A stretch of 5,995 nt of DNA from positions 3,477-9,471 of the forward strand of contig DTSC01000275.1 of assembly GCA_012965625.1 (NCBI GenBank), written 5' to 3'. Every line of letters begins with the position of its first letter. The stretch's first letter is position 1. A program made the translations under genes and the position numbers. This DNA comes from Flavobacteriales bacterium (GTDB lineage Bacteria; Bacteroidota; Bacteroidia; NORP154). The notes beneath the pieces are model-generated. The model had not been told where the DNA came from. It did no database searches and saw only the letters and a program-made list of their open reading frames with translations. Shown one piece after another: positions 1 through 5,813 of the stretch.

Positions 1-1
1 G

Positions 2-517
2 CAAATTCCTATTATCTGTGATCCTAGCCACATTGCAGGAACCAGAGACCTGATCCCATTTATTGCCCAGAAAGCATTGGACATGGACATGGATGGCTTT
101 ATTATAGAATCTCATATTAACCCCTCTGCAGCCCTAAGTGATGCCGCTCAACAGTTATCTCCTAAAGACCTTGACTCATTATTAAAAAGCTTGGTGGTCC
201 GAATCGCGATTTCTAAGAATGAAGAATTTTCGGATCAGCTTGATAAGTTAAGAGATATGATAGACGAACTTGATGAAGATATTACACAGAAATTGTCCTC
301 ACGGATGGAAATTGCTGAAAAAATTGGAAAGTATAAAAAGGATCATAATGTTACCATTCTTCAGGTGAAACGTTGGGAAGAGCTAATTGCTCATAGAATT
401 ACTTATGCCTCAGCACTTGGATTGAGCAAGGATTTTATGAAACGGTTTTTGAAGCTGGTACATAAAGAATCTATCCGTAGGCAAACAGAGATCATGAACG
501 TTTCACCTAAAAAATGA
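2..517 (+). CDS. Bifunctional DAHP synthase / chorismate mutase, C-terminal part (5' end outside window)
   Basis: This fragment is open from the left edge (codons start at base 2) and gives 171 residues. DAHP synthase condenses phosphoenolpyruvate and erythrose 4-phosphate, the first shikimate step; chorismate mutase turns chorismate into prephenate for Phe and Tyr. Fragment residues 1-51 are the end of a KDO8P-synthase-like DAHP synthase barrel: 'CDPSHIAGTRDLIP', then 'DGFIIESHINP' and 'ALSDAAQQL'. By comparison with the family, His10, Glu36 and Asp47 are three of the four metal ligands. Residues about 78-165 are an all-helical AroQ-type mutase: 'LDKLRDMIDELDEDI', 'SSRMEIAEKIGKYKK', 'VTILQVKRWEEL' and, at the end, 'HKESIRRQTEIM', whose Gln matches the C-terminal active-site Gln of E. 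coli mutase. DAHP synthase first and mutase last is the arrangement common in Bacteroidota, where the gene usually sits in a Phe/Tyr operon. It is probably the last gene of that operon, because the next gene has its own promoter-like sequence. Function is confident; full length cannot be seen. Confidence 0.93.
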   Translation, partial: QIPIICDPSHIAGTRDLIPFIAQKALDMDMDGFIIESHINPSAALSDAAQQLSPKDLDSLLKSLVVRIAISKNEEFSDQLDKLRDMIDELDEDITQKLSSRMEIAEKIGKYKKDHNVTILQVKRWEELIAHRITYASALGLSKDFMKRFLKLVHKESIRRQTEIMNVSPKK

Positions 518-530
518 TTGCTGTTTTTTA
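508..530 (+). terminator. A/T-only inverted repeat over the stop codon of the aro gene, weak terminator candidate
   Basis: TAAAAAA (508-514) pairs with TTTTTTA (524-530) across a 9-nt loop that begins with the TGA stop. The stem has no G:C pair, so it would be thermally weak, but the second arm is itself a run of T and the repeat ends the coding region. It may mark the end of the aromatic operon; a chance A-run/T-run pairing is equally possible. Confidence 0.22.
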
Positions 531-549
531 AGACAACGCTGCTCTGAAG

Positions 550-561
550 TTAATCGATTAA
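550..561. promoter_or_regulatory. 12-bp perfect palindrome TTAATCGATTAA, possible operator of the SRAP gene
   Basis: TTAATCGATTAA is its own reverse complement; the flanking bases (G549, G562) break the symmetry. It occupies the place where the -33 contact would be for the -7 element at 572-579, so a protein bound here could block or replace RNA polymerase contacts. It does not look like the E. coli or Bacillus LexA box. An operator role is inference; a 12-bp A/T-rich palindrome can arise by chance. Confidence 0.3.
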
Positions 562-571
562 GTCATTTCCT

Positions 572-579
572 TACCTTTG
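572..579 (+). promoter_or_regulatory. Bacteroidota-type -7 element (TACCTTTG) of the SRAP gene
   Basis: TACCTTTG matches the Bacteroidota -7 consensus TAnnTTTG exactly. Four bases separate it from the ATG at 584, so transcription would be expected to begin at or within a few bases of the start codon, giving a leaderless or nearly leaderless mRNA. No purine-rich ribosome-binding site precedes the ATG, which agrees with that. The expected -33 TTTG is poor: about 20 bases upstream there is only GTTAA, inside a 12-bp palindrome (550-561). Confidence 0.45.
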
Positions 580-583
580 TTAT

Positions 584-1297
584 ATGTGCTATCATTACTC
601 TTTAAAAGCTGAAACAAGGGAGCTCGAGCGAAGGTACTTAATTGAAATTGAAGACTCCTTAGGATTTGATCCTTTTGTGCATGTGTCTTGTTTTGTTAAA
701 CCTTCGCCTCTTTTACCGGTAATAACAAATGAAAAACCAAGGACGCTGCAACTTTTTAAATGGGGCTTAATCCCCTTTTGGGCTAAAGAACAAGATTTAA
801 GCTACAATACTGCAAATGCGAAAATGGAGGGGATTGAATCTAAGCCTTCCTGGCGACTTCCGATACGATCCAAAAGGTGCTTGGTTCCTGCAACGGGGTT
901 CTTTGAATGGCGTCATATTGGTAAGGATAAGTATCCCTACTTTATTTCCTTAAATGATAAACAAGTATTTTCAATGGCGGGAATATGGGATAGCTGGATC
1001 TGCAAGGATACTGGAGAAATAGTAAATTCTTTTTCATTAATTACCGCGTCGGCCAATTCTCTCATGGAAAAGATCCACAATACAAAGAAAAGGATGCCAG
1101 TAATTCTTAGTAGGCAGGATGAAGAATCTTGGTTAAACATAGATATAGAGATCCAGGAAGCCCTTGCGTTATTAAAGCAATACCCTTCAGTAGAAATGAA
1201 GGCTCATACTATTAGAAAAGACTTCTTCAGGCTTGGTGGAAATAGCTTGGATGTGGTTGAGGCATTTGAATACCCTGAATTGGTTTTACTGAATTAA
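584..1297 (+). CDS. SOS response-associated peptidase (SRAP / YedK / HMCES family)
   Basis: A complete 237-residue SRAP protein. The family binds abasic sites in single-stranded DNA and forms a thiazolidine DNA-protein crosslink through the amino group and thiol of Cys2, protecting replication forks; the same Cys2 gives autoproteolytic removal of Met1. The sequence starts 'MCYHYSL', so Cys2 is in place and fixes the start; an in-frame TAA at 551-553 and no other ATG support this. Other family motifs: 'FKWGLIPFWAK' (58-68), 'NTANAKMEG' with Asn78 matching the active-site Asn of YedK, 'CLVPATGFFEW' with Glu108 (99-109), 'MAGIWDSW' (131-138), and 'IHNTKKRMPVIL' with His165 (164-175). All four expected catalytic positions are therefore present and the length is normal for the family. 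It reads toward the START/secreted gene pair and is probably transcribed alone. In many bacteria the gene lies near translesion polymerases, as it loosely does here (about 1.5 kb from dnaE). The product should be cytoplasmic. Confidence 0.95.
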   Translation: MCYHYSLKAETRELERRYLIEIEDSLGFDPFVHVSCFVKPSPLLPVITNEKPRTLQLFKWGLIPFWAKEQDLSYNTANAKMEGIESKPSWRLPIRSKRCLVPATGFFEWRHIGKDKYPYFISLNDKQVFSMAGIWDSWICKDTGEIVNSFSLITASANSLMEKIHNTKKRMPVILSRQDEESWLNIDIEIQEALALLKQYPSVEMKAHTIRKDFFRLGGNSLDVVEAFEYPELVLLN

Positions 1298-1348
1298 ATG
1301 GTGGGCTATTATGTAAATCTTGGTTTATGTAAATTACAAGGATCAGTC
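1298..1348. other. Convergent intergenic region between SRAP and the secreted-protein gene
   Basis: These 51 bases lie between two converging stop codons. They contain a 10-bp direct repeat, TTATGTAAAT, at 1309-1318 and 1325-1334 (16-bp period). A loose hairpin can be drawn in 1319-1340 (CTTG...CAAG outside, TTTA/TAAA inside), but with mismatches and no T-run on either strand, so I do not call a terminator. Confidence 0.4.
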
Positions 1349-1945
1349 CTACATGCATTTTAGCCTTGCTGTTTCTTCCCAGCTTTTGCTGCCTTGGTTC
1401 TTCTTGTAAATTAGAATGCAATAGTTCATGCATTCAAAACCGCAATAATATTCTTGCTGGACAATAGCAAGCTCATGGTTCAATGAAAATAAGGGTACGG
1501 AGAAGGAGTACGCAAAATTACTGCCCACCTTTTTTCTTTCATAGCTTTTAGATAATATTTTGGCAAAACCCATGCTGTCGATAAGTTCATAATTTTGAAA
1601 ATTATTTACTTCCCAGGTGGTCCATTCAAGATTCTCCTGTTGTTTTGCTATATATTTAATGTCCTGAGGAGAAAAGAGCCCATGGACTATTTTGTGCTCG
1701 ATAATTCCTTTAGTAATTACCCCCATTTCATATATAGAGTCACTTTCACCATAAATGTCCTTTTCTGCCCATTCAATTATTTCTTTATCGATCTTTTTTA
1801 CCTTGGGATCCATGTTCTTTGAAATCTGCTTGATAAAACTGGTGATGCTTTTGTCGGAAATAATGTAGCTGTAAGTTTGCCCAGAACATAGGCCACTCCA
1901 CAAATTAATTGAAATCAACAATAATATACTGGCAAAATTATTCAT
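1349..1945 (-). CDS. Secreted protein of unknown function with a C-terminal Cys cluster
   Basis: 198 residues; I cannot assign a function. Residues 1-23 look like a Sec signal peptide: short polar start, hydrophobic core 'FASILLLISINLW', then 'SGLCSGQ', with cleavage likely near 21-23. 'SGLC' is not a good lipobox, so a soluble periplasmic or exported protein is more likely than a lipoprotein. The middle (40-140) is charged and helical in character. The C-terminus runs 'VPLFSLNHELAIVQQEYYCG', then Cys168, Cys172 and Cys176 four apart, 'ILIYKKNQGSKSWEETA', and Cys197. This layout (a 'FS.....A.V......CG...' strand pair, then 'Y.K..G.W') resembles the ends of many uncharacterised exported proteins in Bacteroidota and suggests a beta-rich domain with disulphides; that comparison is from memory. 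The ATG at 1945 lies 12 nt after the START gene stop, with AAGG one base before it, so the two are probably co-transcribed and may act together in the envelope. Confidence 0.82.
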   Translation of the reverse strand: MNNFASILLLISINLWSGLCSGQTYSYIISDKSITSFIKQISKNMDPKVKKIDKEIIEWAEKDIYGESDSIYEMGVITKGIIEHKIVHGLFSPQDIKYIAKQQENLEWTTWEVNNFQNYELIDSMGFAKILSKSYERKKVGSNFAYSFSVPLFSLNHELAIVQQEYYCGFECMNYCILIYKKNQGSKSWEETARLKCM

Positions 1946-1957
1946 GCCTTCAGTTCA

Positions 1958-2686
1958 TTATTTGTAATCATCAATAAAATCATAAACTGCATTTTGATGT
2001 ATTTCTTTTTCTGCCAGCCGCTTGTAATTTTGCAGTGTTTCAAACGGCGCCTTTATTACTCCCATGTTTATCAGCCAGGCAGGCATCAATCCTCCAGGGT
2101 CAGTTACATTTTGGTATATTACCTTGGTTGTGTTTTTATCTATGGGTATGTAAGTGATAGATCCGTCAACTAATGGAATTCTTACTTTCTTGCTCCTTTC
2201 AGGAATATAATCAGGTTCACCGCTGATATCAATGGTCACGATCTTAGAATCTATATCCTGAGTCAATTTCATCCTTGCCACCATATCCCTGTCATCAAAG
2301 GGGAATGGTACATCAATAAATGACCAAATAATCCATTCCTTCTCATCAATCTTTTTGATGAGCTCTGCTTTTTTTGAAGCTGCAAACAGTAAAGTCGCTT
2401 CGTCAATGTTATGGATTACAGAAATTAGGCACGAAATTCTTGACGATATTTCTGTTTCTGCTTTGAACTCTAAGAGATTGGTGTTTTTGTAGTTGCGAAC
2501 AAATACTTTAATATTCTCTTCGTCCTTTTTCAATTCCCAGGTATCTTCTGAAACAGGTTGTTTGTAAGGATATGTGGAGAATGAAGCAAGCGATAGAAAC
2601 AGGAGCAGTAAAGTCAATATCTTAAGAATCCCAATCTTTACTTCCTTGCCTTCCTCTCTTACTGGCTTATATCTAAGTGCATTCAT
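1958..2686 (-). CDS. START-domain (StAR-related lipid-transfer-like) protein, exported or membrane-anchored
   Basis: 242 residues from the ATG at 2686. START domains form a deep hydrophobic pocket that binds lipids or other apolar ligands; the ligand here is unknown. Residues 19-37 ('GILKILTLLLLFLSLASFS') are a signal peptide or anchor with a basic n-region. Residues about 48-230 fit a START domain: 'TWELKKDEENIKVFVR' at the start, 'LLEFKAETEI', 'ASKKAELIKKIDEKEWIIW', 'VPFPFDDRDMV' (126-136, the well-conserved P-P-x-RD signature), 'DYIPERSKKVRIP', and a C-terminal helix after 'DPGGLMPAWLIN' (196-207). A TTG at 2707 in the same frame would add seven residues, but the promoter predicts a transcript start within a few bases of it, and AAGGAAAGAG lies just ahead of the ATG, so I prefer the ATG. 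It is followed after 12 nt by the secreted protein gene. Family is fairly sure; physiological role is not. Confidence 0.87.
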   Translation of the reverse strand: MNALRYKPVREEGKEVKIGILKILTLLLLFLSLASFSTYPYKQPVSEDTWELKKDEENIKVFVRNYKNTNLLEFKAETEISSRISCLISVIHNIDEATLLFAASKKAELIKKIDEKEWIIWSFIDVPFPFDDRDMVARMKLTQDIDSKIVTIDISGEPDYIPERSKKVRIPLVDGSITYIPIDKNTTKVIYQNVTDPGGLMPAWLINMGVIKAPFETLQNYKRLAEKEIHQNAVYDFIDDYK

Positions 2687-2701
2687 ATTTACTCTTTCCT
2701 T
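2687..2701 (-). promoter_or_regulatory. Ribosome-binding site deciding the START gene start
   Basis: On the minus strand AAGGAAAGAG is followed by TAAAT and then the ATG at 2686. The purine run sits at normal Shine-Dalgarno distance from that ATG and would lie inside the coding region if the upstream TTG (2707) were used. Confidence 0.5.
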
Positions 2702-2714
2702 GGTCAACGTCTGA

Positions 2715-2746
2715 CAAATCTATATTAGATTATTAGATTGGACAAA
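2715..2746 (-). promoter_or_regulatory. Bacteroidota-type promoter of the START / secreted-protein operon
   Basis: Read on the minus strand, TTTG (2746-2743, part of a TTTTTTG run) is followed after exactly 20 bases by TAGATTTG (2722-2715). Both elements match the Bacteroidota consensus TTTG - 19 to 21 bases - TAnnTTTG. The transcript should start near 2709, leaving a leader of about 20-25 nt before the ATG at 2686. The spacer is unusual in holding a perfect tandem 8-bp repeat. The promoter lies in the gap between dnaE and the START gene and separates the two transcription units. Confidence 0.68.
2724..2739. repeat. Tandem 8-bp repeat (ATTAGATT x2) inside a promoter spacer
   Basis: ATTAGATT occurs twice without a gap (2724-2731 and 2732-2739), filling 16 of the 20 bases between the -33 and -7 elements of the START promoter. 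Next to it, ATCTA (2718-2722) and TAGAT (2726-2730) form a short inverted repeat that overlaps the -7 element. These could be a regulator's binding site or simple-sequence drift. Confidence 0.6.
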
Positions 2747-2772
2747 AAATTCTTTGATCAATCCCATTTATT

Positions 2773-2791
2773 AATAATAGTTTTTATTATT
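2773..2791 (-). terminator. A/T-only inverted repeat at the dnaE stop codon, weak terminator candidate
   Basis: AATAATA (2773-2779) and TATTATT (2785-2791) are perfect inverted repeats with a 5-nt loop, overlapping the TAA stop of dnaE (2787-2789). There are no G:C pairs in the stem and no clear U-run follows in the dnaE direction, so it is a poor classical terminator. It may still help separate dnaE from the START unit. Confidence 0.25.
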
Positions 2792-5738
2792 GTTGATACT
2801 TGTTATCATAGCGTTGCTTGATTTGCATTTTCTCCATTTTGTTGACCTCGAGCATTGGAAAGCCAAACTCCTCAATTACCTTTCCCCTCATTAAATAGCA
2901 ACCATGCCCCTTAAAGGGGTATTGCTCTAATATCTGCGGAAAATGGATCGTGTCGAAAAACTTTCCATAATAATCAGTAAAACAAGCAAACTTCATAAGG
3001 TCTCCCCTTATTGTGCGAACCGTTTTCGAATGTATATAATAGCCGATCATTTTCACAGTCTTTCCCTTATGCTTGATCAGGTCTTGGGTAAAAACTTCTC
3101 CTCTGAAACTACTCTTCAAGAGACTAAAGGGTGAACAGAGAGGAAAACCCAATAATTCTATCTCGTCAAGCATGTCATCTAGGTCAGTATGCTGGAGCGG
3201 GGGGAGCCTGTGTTCTTTTATTTCTGTTGCAAACAATTCATTTCTTCCCAAAATAGTATGAGCAGTATTTAAGATGAAATAAGCCTCCCATAACAGCACT
3301 TTCTTTTTTTTCTTCGTAAACCGAAAAGCTCCCACCCTAATCAGGATACTTAATTGTCCCAGAGTAACCTCAGTTTGCTTGATAAAATCCTGTAGCCCAT
3401 TAAAAGGGCCGGATGCTTTTCTTTCCTCAATGATGCGGTGGGCTAATTTCCTCTCTAATTGCTTGAGGTGGATGAAGCCCAGGAAAATAGTGCTTCCCTT
3501 AATAGATGTCATAAATTGTCCTCGGTTTACGCACGGAGCTTCGATCTTGGCTCCTGCCATTCGCGCTTCATGAACATAAGTTTCTGTGCGGTAGAAACCA
3601 CCGAAATTATTGATTACGGCTACCATGAACTCGAGGGGATGGTGAGCCTTGAGATATAGGCTCTGGAAGCTTTCGACAGCATAGGATGCGGAGTGGGCTT
3701 TGGAAAATGAATAGCCTGAGAAGCTGGAAATTTGCCGCCACACTTCTTTGATCAATGCGCTGGGATGTCCTTTCTTTTTGCATCCTGAAAGAAAGGCAGC
3801 AGTAATGCGTTCCATCTCTTTCTTTGAACGATATTTTCCACTCATGGCTCGCCTCAGTATATCTGCATCGGAGAGCGTTACCCCTGCGAAGTGATGGGCA
3901 ATCTTAATCACATCCTCCTGGTATATCATGATGCCATAGGTCTCACTCAGGTGTTCCTTCATAATGGGGTGGAGGTATTCAAAAGATTCAGGGTTGTGGA
4001 AGCGCTCTATATAGGTACGCATCATTCCGGACTGTGCCACTCCCGGCCGGATGATGGAGCTGGCCGCAACCAGGGTAAGATACTTGTCGCACCTGAGCTT
4101 CCTCAGCAAGCCTCGCATAGCAGGTGATTCAATGTAAAAGCAGCCGATACTATTCCCTGACCGAAGCTGCTCCCTTACTTTCTTGTCTTTTTTGAATCTT
4201 TTAACGTCGTCTATATCTATTCGTTCTCTTTTGTTCTTTAGAATGATAGCTACTGCTTCCTTAATGTGTCCCAGCCCTCGCTGGCTTAATATATCATACT
4301 TGTAAAAACCAATGTCTTCTGCCACGTGCATGTCCCAATGTGTAATGGGAAAGCCCTTGGGCATCATTTGAAGTGCAGTGTACCTGTTAAGTGGTTCCTC
4401 AGATATAATGACACCGCCTGCATGGATGCTCAAATAATTGGGGAAGCCTTCCATCATCTGGGCAAATCGATAGATATGGCTGGCGAGTTTGTGCTTATTG
4501 AGACAATTCTTGCGATCACATATGAGCAGGTCTATCTCTTGCTTTGGGAGCCCAAATACTTTTCCGAGCTCTCTTATATTTGATTTCCCCTGGAAAGTGC
4601 TGTAGGTGGCAATGAGGCCGGTATATTTCTTTCCATATCGTTTAAATATGTAATCGATCACATCATCTCTTTCGTCCCATGAGAAGTCGATATCAAAGTC
4701 TGGGGGAGAGGTTCGGTGCGGGTTGATAAAGCGTTCAAAGTAGAGATCGAGCTCAATGGGGTCCACATTTGTGATACCCAGGCAGTATGCTACGATGCTG
4801 TTGGCACCACTTCCCCTGCCTACATGATTTGCCCCCCTTGACTGTGCATAGCGGAGGATGTCCCAGGTGATGAGGAAATAGGCAGCAAATCCTAGATCAA
4901 TGATCACACTAAGCTCTTTTTTTATCCGCTGTTTTGCCTGACTGTTCTTTTCATACCGATAGGCGTATCCATCCCATGCCAGCTTTTCCAGCAGATCCTT
5001 GTCATCGTCTGGAGTGCCGGTAAATGTCTTTCTGTTTTTGTTGCTGCACAGGTCAACTTTAATGGAACAGTTGCTGAGTATCTCCTTGGTGTTTCTTAGG
5101 ATCTCAGGGTATAATTCAAATGGACTGCACAGCGCATCGTTGCTGCACATATATTCATCTTCATGCCCATGCTGTTCCTTTGTCAGCTTGGTGATCAATG
5201 TATTGTTGTCGATAGCCCTTAGTAAGCGGTGAAGGGTGAACTGTTGCTTTCCCTTGCCGAAGGTTACTGGGTGCAAGAGTATATGTCTTGAGAGATGTCC
5301 CCTCTTTGTTACCAGCATATTGGCCTCCGATTTTCGTATGCCGACATACTCATTGTCTCTTAGCTTGCAAGTCTCTTTTGCTTTGAATGGATAAATTATA
5401 TAGGCGTGCCTGAAGGCCGGTGCCTGTGGGGGTATGGGCTCGCCGTTGAGAAGGTATTTGCTCAGATGCCGATTTAGCTCTTCAAATCCTTTCTTGTTCT
5501 TTGCAAGTCCTATAAAGAGCAGCTTGTTCTCATCCCTGAATTCAATACCCACTATGGGCTTTACCTTTCGCAGCTGGGCATATCTGATGAAGTCCATCGC
5601 TGCTGAGGTATTGTTGATGTCTGTAAGCGCAATTGTCTTGCTACCATTTGTCACGGCATTATCGACGAGTTCCTGGACAGATAATGTCCCATGCCTTAAG
5701 CTGAAATAAGTATGACAATTTAAATACATATTGAGCAT
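2787..5738 (-). CDS. dnaE: DNA polymerase III alpha-like protein, short DnaE (DnaE2/ImuC-like translesion type)
   Basis: A C-family DNA polymerase of 983 residues; the usual replicative alpha of Gram-negatives is about 1,160 and DnaE2 about 1,050-1,100. Order of domains: PHP (about 1-230), palm/polymerase with 'GRGSGANSIVAY' (307-318) and 'PDFDIDF' (346-352; Asp349 and Asp351 match E. coli D401/D403), third catalytic Asp482 in 'KYDILSQRGLG', fingers with 'FSGYSFSKAHSASYA' (673-687), helix-hairpin-helix about 777-806 ('GPFNGLQDFI...LIRVGAF'), and an OB fold about 893-965. The polymerase site is thus intact. The PHP domain is degenerate (Asn7, His16 and Ile41 where active enzymes have His, Asp and His), so PHP proofreading is unlikely. 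The clamp-motif position reads RNELF, without the Gln, and the tau-binding C-terminal domain is missing. It lies 75 nt behind a Y-family polymerase gene, as in damage-inducible mutasomes. The start is fixed by AGGAG six bases before the ATG and by an in-frame TAA directly upstream. Polymerase identity is certain; the translesion role is inferred. Confidence 0.95.
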   Translation of the reverse strand: MLNMYLNCHTYFSLRHGTLSVQELVDNAVTNGSKTIALTDINNTSAAMDFIRYAQLRKVKPIVGIEFRDENKLLFIGLAKNKKGFEELNRHLSKYLLNGEPIPPQAPAFRHAYIIYPFKAKETCKLRDNEYVGIRKSEANMLVTKRGHLSRHILLHPVTFGKGKQQFTLHRLLRAIDNNTLITKLTKEQHGHEDEYMCSNDALCSPFELYPEILRNTKEILSNCSIKVDLCSNKNRKTFTGTPDDDKDLLEKLAWDGYAYRYEKNSQAKQRIKKELSVIIDLGFAAYFLITWDILRYAQSRGANHVGRGSGANSIVAYCLGITNVDPIELDLYFERFINPHRTSPPDFDIDFSWDERDDVIDYIFKRYGKKYTGLIATYSTFQGKSNIRELGKVFGLPKQEIDLLICDRKNCLNKHKLASHIYRFAQMMEGFPNYLSIHAGGVIISEEPLNRYTALQMMPKGFPITHWDMHVAEDIGFYKYDILSQRGLGHIKEAVAIILKNKRERIDIDDVKRFKKDKKVREQLRSGNSIGCFYIESPAMRGLLRKLRCDKYLTLVAASSIIRPGVAQSGMMRTYIERFHNPESFEYLHPIMKEHLSETYGIMIYQEDVIKIAHHFAGVTLSDADILRRAMSGKYRSKKEMERITAAFLSGCKKKGHPSALIKEVWRQISSFSGYSFSKAHSASYAVESFQSLYLKAHHPLEFMVAVINNFGGFYRTETYVHEARMAGAKIEAPCVNRGQFMTSIKGSTIFLGFIHLKQLERKLAHRIIEERKASGPFNGLQDFIKQTEVTLGQLSILIRVGAFRFTKKKKKVLLWEAYFILNTAHTILGRNELFATEIKEHRLPPLQHTDLDDMLDEIELLGFPLCSPFSLLKSSFRGEVFTQDLIKHKGKTVKMIGYYIHSKTVRTIRGDLMKFACFTDYYGKFFDTIHFPQILEQYPFKGHGCYLMRGKVIEEFGFPMLEVNKMEKMQIKQRYDNKYQQ

Positions 5739-5813
5739 TTATAACTCCTGGCCTGTCGATTAAGCGCTATCCCCTTGCCCTCTATATGCAGGTGATCTTG
5801 GGGTTCTGCTTAC
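5739..5813. other. 75-nt spacer between the Y-family polymerase gene and dnaE
   Basis: Besides the dnaE ribosome-binding site I see no TAnnTTTG promoter element on the minus strand and no clear hairpin terminator, which agrees with co-transcription of the two polymerase genes. Confidence 0.4.
5745..5749 (-). promoter_or_regulatory. Strong Shine-Dalgarno site of dnaE
   Basis: AGGAG on the minus strand is separated from the ATG at 5738 by TTATAA (6 bases). This favours the first ATG over the Met4 ATG at 5729, which would start the protein at the more familiar 'MYLNCHTYFS'. Confidence 0.6.

Noticed and set aside
937..1140. Minus-strand 67-codon frame inside the SRAP gene
   Set aside because: It is antisense to the conserved SRAP core, which explains the sequence; no recognisable protein.
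1319..1340. Hairpin between the converging genes as a bidirectional terminator
   Set aside because: The stem is short and interrupted, and no T-run follows on either strand.
1227..1433. Minus-strand 68-codon frame across the SRAP / secreted-protein junction
   Set aside because: It overlaps the ends of two better supported genes and has no protein features of its own.
1595..1822. Plus-strand 75-codon frame rich in hydrophobic residues
   Set aside because: It is the shadow of the secreted-protein gene on the other strand; hydrophobic content follows from A/T-rich codons read in reverse.
2943..5709. Several plus-strand open frames of 62-91 codons opposite dnaE
   Set aside because: They lie antisense to a strongly conserved polymerase gene, show no recognisable domain or consistent ribosome-binding site, and are expected by chance opposite a long coding frame.
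2787..5738. The short DnaE as a truncated or frameshifted pseudogene of the replicative alpha subunit
   Set aside because: The frame is continuous, has a good ribosome-binding site, all three catalytic Asp residues and a complete HhH-OB end; short length is normal for accessory DnaE proteins.
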